From Oscheius tipulae (taxonomy: Eukaryota > Nematoda > Chromadorea > Rhabditida > Rhabditidae), in NCBI GenBank assembly GCA_037178975.1, contig JASJZH010000004.1, forward strand, positions 10,974,001-11,038,000: DNA of 64,000 nt, read 5' to 3'. The notes below the pieces were generated by a model. That model saw only the letters and a list, made by a program, of their open reading frames with translations. It searched no databases and was not told the DNA's origin. Positions within the stretch are counted from its first letter, which is position 1. Each line of letters opens with the position of its first letter. Positions 17,922 through 28,934 of this stretch are shown here, in pieces. A program made the translations under genes and the position numbers.

Positions 17922-20767
17922 TCACCTTTTCAACGAACTCGTCGCACCTCGTTTGCTCCAGCTGTTATTCAGCTGTTTGAAATAGATCAACGACTCCCTT
18001 GCATAGATTAAAGCCGGATCTATTTTCCGCTCTTCCTGAGTCAGCCTGCCGCGTGACCTGTTGTCCCACACGGAAATGACGTAGACCTCCAGAGGAAATC
18101 TGAATATTTCTCTTGCACTCACGAAAAACACGAAGTTACCCAGCTATAATCATGTCAGCCATCACAGCAGCAAATGGTAGCATTTGATTCTGCTCCAGGA
18201 CCCGTAGTATACCCATGACTACCGTAACCAACAGTACCGCCGTCATTATGAGGACGAACACATTACGCACCAACTGGAAAAGTCCATTTTTTTTTAAAAG
18301 TTCCCGCCAGTACCGTCAAAATTCTTATGTTCTCCGTTACTTGATATTTTGAGCTCAATGTGTACATGTTCAAGGAGGTCGAGGCCAAAAGATGACGGTT
18401 GTAGGCCAGGAGGACTATATAGAGCTTAAATAAAGCATTTTCTGGTGAAAATAAAAACTGACCATAGTTGTGGAAATAACGATGGCAAAGACTAGGACAG
18501 CTGCTAAGGTATAGCGTACGATGATTAGGGATATGCTGAGACTTATCAAAAAGGCAGCCAGGGATTTGAAGGTGCCCAAAAATGCCGCGATGCTCCGATT
18601 GTGGATCATCTGAAAAATATGTTTTTCACCGCAAATGAAAATTATTTCCAGCTATCCCATCCCTTCACAGATTCAAACTCTGTAAGTTCTTGGATACGTC
18701 ACAATTACCATTCTTCGAACCTCTGGCACCAAATGGAAGAAACTTTTGCTTTTACTCTACTTGTTTTGAAGCTGTTTGAGCATCTATTAATACTTGGAAT
18801 ACCAGTCAAAAAGACTTCAGCTCGAAAACTTAATATTTGGCAGCGATTTTTCGCAGTTTTTCTGCCCTTTTCATTAATTTTCTAACCTCTTTTACGGTTT
18901 TTTTTTCAAACACAGCGAATGCCAACAAAAAAAAAGGGTTGATAAACAAGAAATTCATAGAAAAATCGGGTAAAATGCGCTGCCAATATTAAAGGGTTGG
19001 CACGACGAGTCGTGCGAGGAAAAATTCTACAGTATGTTGCCAGTTAACCCCGTTCCTGAACAGACTATAACTTTGCTGCAAATAAGTGCTTGTGCAGCCA
19101 ATCGTTTGAAACAGTAGACTTTTTAAAGCGACTGTCCGGCTACGAAACCCGTTGGCGCGATACTACTACCGTGTTTCGCGTTGCAATTTTCAAACCAATT
19201 TTATTCCAAAACTCTAGAGAATAGAATTCTGCTCGATTTTTGTCGAGGTTTGTTACTCTTTGTGCCTTAAAACAATACAAAACACCAATGTTAAACGGCA
19301 ACATTCAAGAAAAAAGAGAATGCAACAAAAATGCCGATTCTCTTTTTTGAGCAGTACTTTGGGCGCTTGGGCGCAATAGCCAGATACTCACTTTAATCAG
19401 GTTCTATTTCGGGAGAATAAACTATCTAACTTCGTTTAGAGCACACAGGGCTCTCTTTCTAATAAGCTATGACTAATGTAAGCTGACCCAGTCACTTCTT
19501 TCTTCACAGTTGATCTATCGCTACTTGCAGAATGCCCCGTGCCTATCCTATAGATAAACTTATCGACTATATCCGTAATAGCTCCTGATATCTTCGGTTT
19601 ATTGTTTCGGGATATAGGAGAAAGTGACCTACCTCGTAGTTCTTGATATAAATAGTGGCTATACATCGTTCAATAATTGTGACTGTCTGGACAAGAAGTG
19701 TCGCCCACATGAAGTGTAGCTTTGCGGTTCCAGCCATCACAATCCAGAAGTCCCAGTGGATATCGCCTAAACTGGAAACTTTTTCAAAGGTTTTGCTGGT
19801 TTCAAGCAGCCTAAAATTCGGTGGTAGTGGCTCGGATCTCTAAGTCTCCGATCCCTTCTTTTTTCAAATACCCTTGTTCCATACCAAATCCAATTTTAAG
19901 AGAGCGAAGGAACTTTTTCAGTCGTCTAATCCCCCAAATTCGAGTCGTTAGTTTACTCGAAGACCTAATTCAATTTCCGGAGAGCCTCAATCTTTGTTTT
20001 CAATGACTCAACTGCCCTGGAAAAAACTTATTATTCGCGGATCTAATGAGATCAAAACCCTTATTCTAAGAAAAAAAGTTGTAGTTTGGCCCATTTTCCG
20101 AGTGCTATTCGGGGGGTCATGAGAAGTCTAGGTTTGCTAATGATCAGAAGCAACAGTATAGTTTATACCTTGACCCGCGAAACTGATGTTTACTACTCCC
20201 AGCAAAAAAAAGTATTGCGATGGGATAGCGCGAAAATATTTTGGCTTTGAGCCAGAGGAATCGCCTATAATTAGGAGTCTTCCCACGCCTGAGTACTCAA
20301 CTTAGCAGAAAGAAAAGTTTTGTAGAAGTTCAAGACTCCAACATTCTGTCTCTCTGTCACTGCGTCTCTCTACCCTCAGTTACAGTATTTTCCCTCGCGA
20401 GTACGAAAACTTCTACCCAATATCATTCCTTTAATTGTTGACAAGTACATCATGAGTCCCGCAGTTATTAACTTAATCAACCCGTTAACAACTCACCCGT
20501 CGTTGGAAAAAGTCCAACTTGATGACAAACCAGGGCTGTTTGTCCCACTGCAAATATGAAATACTCGACCAGATGAGCGACCCAGATTGCCTTGAGATTC
20601 GGATGAATCAAGGAGCTGTGGTACAGGGCGACCATCATGGAACCATTGATGACCGTCCCGATGAAGATCACAAACAGTTCAAGAGCCAAAAATGACGAGA
20701 AGAATGTCGTATAAGCAGTGTTGGCAATCGTGGAAGAGTTTGAAAATAGCGGAATGTAGAAGTACAT
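17922..20767 (-). CDS. Serpentine chemoreceptor, class Sre
   Basis: Six exons on the minus strand: 20497-20767, 19633-19766, 18463-18609, 18314-18424, 18140-18273, 17922-18099, all with GT/AG junctions and consistent phases, giving about 324 residues. Hydrophobic segments fit a seven-transmembrane receptor. The Sre hallmarks are present: an ERC-x-ATxY-x4-YE motif in exon 2 (TIIERCIATIYIKNYE) and the cytoplasmic motif LSSKYQVTENIRIL in exon 4. Sre receptors are nematode-specific chemosensory GPCRs expected in sensory neuron cilia. Introns 1 and 2 are long (about 730 and 1,020 bp), while the rest are 36-200 nt. The start at 20767 precedes a hydrophobic region without a longer alternative. The copy appears intact. 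Confidence 0.85.
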
Positions 20768-22530
20768 GGTCTCTGGATCGGCGACAAGATTTCGCGTGCT
20801 GGATTGGATTGCTTTGAAGGGGAGGAGCTGTAATTGAGTTTACCTGACAAGCATCACTGCTGCTGTTCCCATTCGCTGCCTATTTGGGGAAGGAAGGCGT
20901 GAGTGTCTAAATACGGCATGAGAGCACACGGCAGCGAGAGGGTGCGAGCAATGGAGCAAAGAATTTCACTCCCCGTTAAGAGGGAGGGCGGGCGGATCTA
21001 ATGAGGTCGAAATTAGCCACTTAGAGTGAGGTCCGGGAGGGTAATCGGGATTGGTCAAGGAGAGAAGCTAAAATACTGAAACCAAGGGGTTTGGTGGGAT
21101 AACAACTTTTTCGATTTCGTGACCACATGTCGTGATGTGCAATAATCTATAGAAAAGCAGAGGAAACCATGGAAATGTACTTCTGAAACAGAACAAGACA
21201 CTAGATGGCAGGTGAAAAATAACAGATGAAGAAAGCACAAGGGGAAAATGTGAAAAGTACAAGACAGAGACACAGAGAAACAGAGACAGGGAGGCAAAGA
21301 GACAGAGAGACTGAGGGGTGCTTAGTGGTAGCCAGAAAACAGAATGGGACGGACTTCCAAATTCAAGGATTGGTGAAGTTTTCAGATGCATTTTTCAAAT
21401 AGTGCCACTAGAATCGTGCTCATCTATCAATTTATAGCTTCCGGCTAAAAATGAACTCTTATAAGCCCTTTCTAGAATTACGAACCATTCAAAAAAGAGC
21501 AGTGGTCAAAAGAGAGAAGGAAATCAAATGAACGCTGGAGAAGAGCCAGCGCCAAAAGTTAATTTCCTTCTCTCTCAAATTGAGAAAGGAGAAGCAGTTC
21601 TCCCTTCCTCTAGAAATTGGATACGCGATTCGAATAACAGCCTAATTCATCACAAGGAGCACTTAGCATATTCTCATGGCAACCGGTGACCTTTAAACGG
21701 AAGGAGAAACGAGTAGATTGACGACGAAAGAACAAGCTACATATTGGAAAAAGGAATGGCGGAATCAGATTTCATACCCGTCTGGTGCATGAAGTCTAAT
21801 ACGTCGTCGTCACATGAATCATTGAGAGATTAGAGAAATAAAGAGTGAAGGAGAAGTTTCGGAGAAAATAGAGGTGATTCAGTGTTCAGATTCAAGAAAG
21901 GGTCAGTTAGGCGGAAGACAAGTCTGGGAAGGAAGACGTCTCTTTTGTTAGGGAAGGTGTCTGAATTTTTAAACGGTGGAAGGAGAGACAGAGAGACTGA
22001 GAGACTACTGAGATACAGATATAGAGGGAAGGACATAGAGATACAGAGAGACTGAGAGATAGAGACACAGAGAGATAGAGAAAACCCCTGTACATTTTGG
22101 CTCAGACTTCAGAAAGTTTCGGATGTTGAAAAATGTATCTGAATTTCCACAAGCGTATCCGGATAATCGTTTGATCCGACCTACACAGCACCAGTTCTGT
22201 ACGAATTCAAGAGTGATATTTTGAAAAGACGCCTTTCATACACTTACGCTTTCGATTTTAATTTTTGGCCCCCTTGTCCGACAGTGGTAGTTTGATCTTG
22301 GGAGTGAGACAGTGAGGTGTTTACCGATCCTAAACTATGCGTTGCTCCGAAAACAAAACGTGCGCATTCCGAATGAGGTGTGATCCCTACTACTGGAAAA
22401 TTGACCGGCCATTTTGTTGTCCTACTGCTTAAAAAACGGTGCCCACGTCCCGGTGCTACCCAGTCACTGGTCATTTTAAGTCAGTAAACAATGAGCCCTT
22501 ATAATGTTGACTACCGGGTTCGAACAGAAA
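20768..22530. other. Intergenic, purine-rich imperfect repeats
   Basis: No supported gene. Two stretches of imperfect gagacagagaga-type repeats lie near 21260-21312 and 21985-22085. They generate Leu/Ser-rich spurious frames on the minus strand. The last 100 bp is the upstream region of the first defensin-like gene. Confidence 0.5.
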
Positions 22531-22824
22531 ATGCGCTTGTTTCTACTCGGTCTAGCTATTCTACTCGTTACCGAAGCGGCAGTTTTCGTGGTAACTCCTA
22601 AACCAAAATCACGACTTAAGACTGGAAGTAATATTGTAGTCAACAGCAACTCCTGTGCTTGTCTGGACTACAAGTGTAACAAAATTTGTGCCAAGAGAGT
22701 AAGTCTATCCATCGACAAAAATACAAGGGTTCAGGCCAACTGTGGGAATGGAGGCTCTTGCATTGGGAACAAGTGCTACTGTTACAAGGGCGGAAGGAAT
22801 TGCCCAGCTATGTCGGCAATGTAA
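22531..22824 (+). CDS. CS-alpha-beta defensin-like secreted peptide 1
   Basis: Exons 22531-22698 and 22735-22824 flank a 36-nt intron (gtaagt...ttcag). The signal peptide MRLFLLGLAILLVTEA is followed by a short linker and a cysteine-rich core with C-x3-C (CNKIC), G-x-C (GGSC) and C-x-C (CYC) spacing. This is the CS-alpha-beta pattern and resembles nematode ABF antibacterial factors. The intron length is a multiple of three and contains no stop, so a retained-intron product is possible. The intron position is identical in all five genes of the cluster, and in two of them the intron contains an in-frame stop, which supports splicing. Likely secreted to the gut or body surface as an antimicrobial peptide (inference). 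Confidence 0.8.
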   Translation: MRLFLLGLAILLVTEAAVFVVTPKPKSRLKTGSNIVVNSNSCACLDYKCNKICAKRVSLSIDKNTRVQANCGNGGSCIGNKCYCYKGGRNCPAMSAM

Positions 22825-23617
22825 GTGATTCTTTAATAAATTCTGAGACCTTATACCGTGTTATCAAGATGAAATTATGTTCCTCTCTTGTCCTCGAGCC
22901 ACGAGATCTCAGTCCCAATGTATTCCTAGCGAGCAGGCGGCTGAGAGACAGATCTACATTCTGGCAATGTTTCAATTGCGGTATAGTTGATGTAACATGT
23001 TAGCGTTGTACAGACTGACTGTTGCCACTACAACAGTCGGCCATCTGTCCCATTGTCTCGGGTTTCAATATTCGGTAACTGTCAACCGGGAGTTCTTCTC
23101 TCCATTCACTGCCAATCTGTCACCTTGTCCTGTCTCTGTCAACCTATCTATAGAAGAGCTACAGCAAACAAATGGAAGAGCACTGTCAACTACAGTGCCT
23201 CACAGCTGTATTCTCTCGACATCCTGACAGGAAAACTGCCGGTGTTTCCATCAAACACACGTCACTTGGAACGGTTCTCTGGAGTGTGTGTGTTTTGCTC
23301 ATCGCGTGTTTTGTTTGATCTTTGTTGGTTGGCGTCTATTCCTCAAGTCCAGGAAAGCAGAAAACTAGACACACGGCGTTCGTGGCGACGCGTTGATAGC
23401 TGACTCATCCTGAAAGTGATGTCACCTTGCCCGAGGCAAAGCCTGGGAAAAATGGGAAAGTCCATAAAAATTGAACTATTTTTTACTATTCGGACTGAAC
23501 ACGGACAAAACCTACTGCGAGTAAATTTGCCCACTGACCTAAAGACTGTCACGCCATATCACACAATGTAAACAGAGATCAGTTAAAAGCCCTGTGTGAG
23601 AGTGAGAGTCACACTAC
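22825..23617. other. Intergenic between defensin-like genes 1 and 2
   Basis: No gene supported. Short frames have no family features. The last 100 bp presumably holds the promoter of gene 2. Confidence 0.4.
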
Positions 23618-23899
23618 ATGCAGCTCTTCCTTCCTCTTCTGGCTCTCTGCCTCGCTGCTGAAGCAGCAGTTTTTGTGAATCCATCCAACAGCAATGTTGC
23701 GCAGAGCGTCATCCAAAATGTGAGGAACCCGAGTGGATGTCAGGACAGCAAACGTGTTTGTGCCAAAAGAGTCAGTTTGGCTCTTCTTTTGAATTCAGTC
23801 TCGTTTCAGCCCAAATGCGGAACTGGAGGATCATGTATCGGAACTGTGTGTTACTGCTACAAGCATGGAGCACAGTGTCCTCCGATGCCATCAATCTAG
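23618..23899 (+). CDS. CS-alpha-beta defensin-like secreted peptide 2
   Basis: Exons 23618-23770 and 23810-23899 flank a 39-nt intron. The signal peptide is MQLFLPLLALCLAAEA. The core keeps G-x-C (GGSC) and C-x-C (CYC) but lacks one cysteine of the C-x3-C pair seen in the paralogues: the segment reads CQDSKRVCAKR where others have an extra Lys-Cys. One disulphide is therefore probably missing. The intron is again in frame and free of stops. Same cluster and likely function as gene 1. Confidence 0.78.
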   Translation: MQLFLPLLALCLAAEAAVFVNPSNSNVAQSVIQNVRNPSGCQDSKRVCAKRVSLALLLNSVSFQPKCGTGGSCIGTVCYCYKHGAQCPPMPSI

Positions 23900-24153
23900 G
23901 GGAATTCTTGGCACATAAAGCGTTTCATACATGTGACCTGTGGGGTAAGACAGCCAGAGACAGAGAGAGACAGGGAGATGGAGAGATAGAGGGCAGAGAG
24001 ACAGAGATTGTATTGTATGATCTTTGTGTTGTTGGCTGACCGCTCTTCAAGCTGTTTTTTGAGCTCAGCACCCCAGGAAACCAGACATTGTCCTGATTCA
24101 TCCGCAAACAGATTTCGGTTAAAAAGCCTGAAGCAGAGCTCACAAGACACAAC

Positions 24154-24434
24154 ATGAAGCTCTTCCTTCCTCTCCTGGCTCTCTTCGTTCTCATTTCGGT
24201 GGCTCTCGCCAGCCCGGCTCCAGGACAGGATCCCTTCGGATCTCCTTTAATGGACTCAACCTGTCAGGATAGCAAGTGTAACCGTGTTTGTGTCAATAGA
24301 GTGAGCTAGGGTTTCCATAGGGCTACAAGACATACTTTCAGCCCGACTGCGGAACTGGAGGAAACTGCATCGGAAGCGTCTGTTACTGCTTCAAGCATGG
24401 ACCCAAGTGCCCTCCTATGCCCGGCTTCTCGTGA
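24154..24434 (+). CDS. CS-alpha-beta defensin-like secreted peptide 3
   Basis: Exons 24154-24300 and 24342-24434 flank a 41-nt intron that contains an in-frame TAG, so splicing is required. The signal peptide is MKLFLPLLALFVLISVALA. The mature core has eight cysteines: CQDSKCNRVC, then CGTGGNC, CYC and a final Cys before the Pro-Pro-Met-Pro tail. This is the best match in the cluster to the ABF-type pattern (C-x3-C, G-x-C, C-x-C). Confidence 0.82.
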
Positions 24435-24975
24435 TCTCTCCTGGTATCAATCGTTTTGTACACCTTGTAAACTATCTGTGATTTCCAATAAACTTTTTGT
24501 ATGCAAAAAAAATTAAAAACTTTCAGATATCGCCATATATAGCCGTTTCACAGTTGATCGTCATCTTCTGGTAGCCTCTGTGAGGACCCAAGAAGTGGTT
24601 TTTTAGCGTTGTGATGTTCTACAAAGTTGTAAATTGTGATACGGGCTACAACTTTGCAGAACATGAAAAAGTAAGTTTTAATGCCGCAATGATATTCAGA
24701 CCATTTTTGGCTTGAAATCGGCTCGTCTGGCCTGTAATGGGTACAAAACGCGGGTTTCAAGCTAAGGAATGTTCTACAAGCTTGTGAATTTTGATATGGA
24801 CTACAACTTCGTATAACATTAAATTGTTAAAAAACCAAGTTTTGGACCCGAAAAGAGTGACAGCAATGTCGTATATCGGCATTATGACTAAGACTATTGG
24901 AGAGTTGCGGTGGTTCCAAAAAACTTTGAATAAATAGGAAATAATTTATTAATCGTATAGAATAACATAACCGTT
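24435..24975. repeat. Dispersed repeat, two diverged copies
   Basis: Two related copies of a sequence containing gatgttctacaaa-ttgt and ggctacaactt lie at about 24594-24662 and 24768-24823. A third copy is at about 59541-59605. They share the minus-strand peptide motif NFVEHHNAKKPLL / KFVEHHNAENQLL. No gene is supported in this gap; the copies are probably remnants of an unclassified interspersed repeat. Confidence 0.5.
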
Positions 24976-25317
24976 TCAGAAGGCTGGCATGGGAGGGCAC
25001 TGAGGTCCATGTTTGTAACAGTAGCAATTGTTGCCAATGCAGGATCCTCCAGTTCCACAGTTCGGCTGAAAAGACACCTTGATACCCGCAAATGAAAGTT
25101 AACTAACTCTTTGGAAACAAACATTGTGACACTTGTGGTCCTCACACTGACAAGAATTTATAGGAGGTGGCTGGTAGGGACCGTTTCCGTTGATGACTAC
25201 TCCCGAGCCAACATTGTTACAATTCCCATCCGGACAGACTGGAGAGGGTGGGGTGACCACGAAGACTGCTGCTTGAGCCACGACAAAAAGGAACAAAAGA
25301 GGAAGAAAGACTTGCAT
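24976..25317 (-). CDS. CS-alpha-beta defensin-like secreted peptide 4
   Basis: Minus strand, exons 25108-25317 and 24976-25065 with a 42-nt intron (GTTAGT...TTTCAG) that carries an in-frame stop. The signal peptide is MQVFLPLLFLFVVAQA, followed by a Pro-rich linker with a GVVINGNG segment. The core has CQCEDHKCHNVC, CGTGGSC, CYC and the same Pro-Pro-Met-Pro tail. It is arranged head to head with gene 5, with about 350 bp between the start codons. Confidence 0.82.
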
Positions 25318-25623
25318 GTTGTTTGATGCTGTGGAGAGAGATTCTCTGCTTTTAAACCCATCCCATTGCATTGTTTGGCTTGGCGTGACGATGTGTGGGT
25401 CAGTAGGCAAACTGAAGAGCGCCGGCTAGTTAATCCGGCGTGTTGAGCTCAAAAAAGAGCAAGTGGGCATGGAAAGCAGAAATCGAAAGTCAAAGCAGTG
25501 CCTCCGTTTCAGACTAAAAACTTGTCCAGTCAACAAACTATGCCTCGAGCAAGGTGACATCACTTCCTCGAGATGAGTCAGTAGCCAACCTGTCCCGAAA
25601 ATCTGCAAATCGTGGGCTGGGCT

Positions 25624-25629
25624 TATAAG
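25624..25629 (+). promoter_or_regulatory. TATA box of defensin-like gene 5
   Basis: TATAAG lies 48 nt upstream of the ATG at 25672, in the intergenic region shared with the divergent gene 4. A TTTAAA motif sits at the comparable place upstream of gene 4 on the other strand. Confidence 0.45.
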
Positions 25630-25671
25630 CAAACGATCCTCGGTCCTTCCAGCACGCAGAGACCAAGCAAC

Positions 25672-26034
25672 ATGCAATTCTTCCTTTCTCTCCTGATTCT
25701 CTCCCTCACAGCCCAAGCAGCGGTATTCGTAGTCACCCCACCTTCGATTGTCTATCCTGAAAGTAGCGGCGTAGCCAAGAGCATAATCATCGGTCTACCA
25801 ACGTCTCCCAACCAGCCTTACAGCCCCTATCCTCCTCCAATTCCTACGATAAACGGGTGTGCTTGTGATGACAGAAAATGTGACAATCTTTGCTTTAATA
25901 GAGTGAGTTTAGGGTGTGTAGACCGGAAAACTTCAAAATTTCAGCCCAACTGTGGGACTGGAGGCTCCTGCATTGGAAACAATTGCTACTGCTATAAGCA
26001 TGGACCCCAATGTCCTTCGATGCCAGCCATCTAA
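25672..26034 (+). CDS. CS-alpha-beta defensin-like secreted peptide 5
   Basis: Exons 25672-25902 and 25945-26034 with a 42-nt intron at the family position. The signal peptide is MQFFLSLLILSLTAQA, followed by a Pro/Ser linker and a core with CACDDRKCDNLC, CGTGGSC and CYC. Exon 2 is nearly identical in sequence to exon 2 of gene 4, consistent with a recent inverted duplication. The intron is free of in-frame stops. Confidence 0.82.
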   Translation: MQFFLSLLILSLTAQAAVFVVTPPSIVYPESSGVAKSIIIGLPTSPNQPYSPYPPPIPTINGCACDDRKCDNLCFNRVSLGCVDRKTSKFQPNCGTGGSCIGNNCYCYKHGPQCPSMPAI

Positions 26035-26341
26035 CGACTTCGAAGATTCACTACGGTAAATAAATTATTTATTGTAATTGTGTTCTTACTTGTTTCTATG
26101 TCTCTCAATCTCCATATCATTCTGAATTTGTGTTTCCGGTTAAAGCGAGTGTTCGGACCTTCTTTTCGGCAATGAGTTCTGATACGGGTCTTATAGGTGA
26201 AAACGCGCTAATTACGAAAATATATGCCTTTTACCTTTCGTAGGTTATCTTCACCTGTAGTCGTGATAGAGGCGCTCCAAGATGGCTTAGAGCAAAATCA
26301 CTAATCACTGGGAAACTGCTTTCCCATCAATTAAGTATGTT

Positions 26342-26735
26342 CGGTAATAGTTCGGCAGGCGGCTCGTTTCGTTTGAATTTTTGACGCGCTTTTACGAATT
26401 CGCTCAAAATCGAGTTTTCTGACGTAATTCACTTATTTTCAGAGATTCTAACTACGTATATTTTATTCAACGTGCAAAAGAACCCCCTGTAGCATGAAAA
26501 ATAGGAGATAATTGCAGAGATAGTGGAAAATTCTTATGTTGGAACAACAACGGTAAGACTCCCAGATTTCAGTATCATTTTCACATTCTAAAGGTTTTTT
26601 TACAAGCAGAATTCAATAAACATCGTTAGAATGTCTGAAAATAAGTGGATTACGTCAGAAAACTCGATTTTGAGCGAATTCGTAAAAGCGCGTCAAAAAT
26701 TCAAACGAAACGAGCCGTCTGCCGAACTATTACCG
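26342..26735. mobile_element. Foldback MITE with 111-bp arms
   Basis: 26342-26452 and 26625-26735 are inverted copies, 108 of 111 positions matching by eye, separated by 172 bp without a coding frame. The ends read cggtaatagttcggcag. Flanks are tatgtt on the left and tatgtg on the right, a possible imperfect target duplication. Long arms and no coding capacity indicate a non-autonomous DNA transposon. The rest of 26035-27204 holds nothing else recognisable. Confidence 0.85.
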
Positions 26736-27204
26736 TATGTGGTAGTCTAATAAGTCAAGTTGACTTTGTGGCTTGCGTTTGACTACAGAGTTTAGTTGCT
26801 ACTCCAGAGTGCTGGGAGCATGTTGCTCCATTATCCGCACACGGAACAGGAAAGGGTTTGATTCGAGAATTTAGGAATCAGCGACCGGTTAACTGTTGCC
26901 CTGTGTATTATCTAAACGGAAGCTACATGGATCTCTACGCCCAAAGGTGTCCTTAAAAATGAGTCGGTCTCTTTCTCACTGTAGCACCATTTTCCCTTGA
27001 TATACTACCTCGAAACCTCTTCTTTGCCCTTTTTCTAGCCACAAGGCACAACCTCGCAGTGTCAGTAGATTGCAAAGACTGAAAGTCATGACATGTCAAA
27101 CCGTCTCTTGAGAATTACAAAAACATGCGCAGACTCGCTTTAAATGAATTTTACTGAAACTGTCAGATCTTTTCCAAAGAAATACAAGATTCTATCCCAC
27201 AGCT

Positions 27205-27888
27205 TTACAAGCTTCTCTTGCAGATCCACGAGTGTCCTCTAGTTATCGTATTGTGTCCGGTATTGCTGCGGCAGTAGTCGTCATCCATACAGGCTCTCTT
27301 CGACTCGCTGTTGCCATATATTTTCGGCGTCAGAAGCTAAAGGTAGTTGTGCTACAAAGTCTTTCAGACTTACATAGAGACAAGTGGGTTCGTCTTTGGA
27401 CTCGGGTAAGGCATTGTAGTTGTTGGGATAGGTCTTACTGCACCAGTAAGTGTACAGTCCACTGCCAAAAAGGGGTCGAAAGGAGCCGTCTTGGACATTC
27501 TCTCGTCGTCCTCCAATTCGGGGGAGTTGCTTCCATTCAAGGCTGCTAAAGTCGCCAACCAGGCTTCCAAGAAAGTCCAGTTCGCCGGCACTTTCAATTT
27601 CAGCTAAATGGGCGCCATTCTTCGAGCACTCATTTTCCGTCTCGTCGAAACTTCTGTCGACTGTGTCTTTGAAGAGCTGGAAGTTTTTTCTTTTGGTCTT
27701 AGGAAGGTTATTCACATGGATCGTCTGTCTTTGTATGTCTCTCTCTATCGCTACTCAGGCAAATATTGATGTACCTTGTAACAATGTTGATCATGGGGAG
27801 TCCATCCCCCCGGACAATCCGGTCTTTGAGCTGCAGTCCATCCAAAGGACGAGGCCATGGCAGCGGCAAAGAGAGTCGTTTGAAGCAT
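27205..27888 (-). CDS. Short secreted C-type lectin-like protein A
   Basis: Minus strand, exons 27775-27888, 27374-27676, 27205-27336, giving 182 residues. The signal peptide starts MLQTTLFAAAMASS. A single C-type lectin-like domain starts PDCPGGWTPHDQHCYK and ends WICKRSL. The middle contains the domain's conserved stretch GRRENVQDG. It is divergent from and clearly paralogous to the gene at 28259 (same Cys positions, same exon 1 and last-exon boundaries), but it lacks the second intron of the paralogue. The EPN/QPD sugar-specificity motif is not evident, so carbohydrate binding is uncertain. A TATA-like box is at 27931-27937. Confidence 0.85.
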
Positions 27889-27930
27889 CCTAGACGTAAT
27901 CTTTGGGTAACAACTAAGTTTACCGTGGAC

Positions 27931-27937
27931 TTTTATA
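27931..27937 (-). promoter_or_regulatory. TATA box of lectin A
   Basis: TATAAAA on the minus strand, 43 nt upstream of the start codon at 27888. Confidence 0.5.
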
Positions 27938-28219
27938 GTCAGTTACTGTGACCGTTCACTTCTAACGACTATCCACAAACAGCAGCAGTTCCTGGTACAC
28001 TGTGGTCAAGTAGAACCCCCGACAGCTTTTTCAGGTTCACAGAAACTAGAACCAAAATAATCCAAACCTGGCCTACTTGTTTATCATCGACTCCGGCAGT
28101 CTTTTCAACGAAACGACCGTGGTTTCGAGTGAAACTTGGCAGGTAAACTCTATCCAAAAAAGCAGGACTTGTTTGTCGCTAGTTTACAGTAATGACAAAA
28201 AGAAGGCAAGGTGACCGAC

Positions 28220-28226
28220 TATATAT
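28220..28226 (+). promoter_or_regulatory. TATA box of lectin B
   Basis: TATATAT about 33 nt upstream of the ATG at 28259. The 370-bp interval 27889-28258 is a divergent promoter region for the two lectins. Confidence 0.5.
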
Positions 28227-28258
28227 GGTCATGTTGGTCCCAACTTGTCAGTTAAACA

Positions 28259-28934
28259 ATGGTCAAGACTCTTATTTTTGCCGCGATCGTGGCGTCAGCT
28301 TTTGTCTCGAATGCTGCTCAAAAAACCGACTGCCCTGATGGATGGACTCCCTATGATCGAAACTGTTACAAGGTGGGAATGAGACAGAGAGATAGATAGT
28401 TCAAAGAAAAACATTTTAGCTATTCCGAGATACCGTCGACAAAAGCTACGACCAGTCACAAATGGAATGCTCGAAGAATGGCGCACAGTTGGCTGAAGTT
28501 GAAACTGCCGGCGAGCTGGACTTTTTGGGAGGTTCGTGAACAGAAACCTGGAATGCTTGTTTTTCACAGAAGTACTGGTCGGTGATCTTAGCTCCTACCA
28601 ATGGACGCAGCTTCCTCGAATTGGAGGACGCCGTCGAAATGCACAGGATGGTTTCAGGGCAAACTTTGTTCGTGGCCTGTACACCTCCTGGTGTCATACT
28701 ACCTACCCCAACAACTACCAGGCTTTCCCACAGTCTAAAGACCAATCAACGTGTCTTTACGTGGGTTGATGGTCATGCAAACTCGACCATTGTGTTCAGC
28801 TTTCAAGACCCATGTGGTATTCCACTGAGGATAAGACCAAGAAAATCTGTGTGGATGATGACTACTGCGAGCTCAACACTGGATTCACAACAATTACTCG
28901 AGGATACACGTGGATATGCAAGAAACCCTTGTAA
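28259..28934 (+). CDS. Short secreted C-type lectin-like protein B
   Basis: Exons 28259-28372, 28420-28531, 28570-28760, 28800-28934, with introns of 38-47 nt and consistent phases, 183 residues. The signal peptide starts MVKTLIFAAIVASAF. One C-type lectin-like domain runs from TDCPDGWTPYDRNCYK to WICKKPL, with internal Cys including CHTTYPNN and CVDDDYC. It is a head-to-head paralogue of 27205-27888. Such lectins are typical of nematode innate-immune repertoires, but its ligand cannot be read from the sequence. Confidence 0.87.

Noticed and set aside
21055..22095. Minus-strand Leu/Ser/Cys-rich frames that look like membrane proteins
   Set aside because: Composition comes from imperfect gagacagaga repeats. 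No splice structure or homology.
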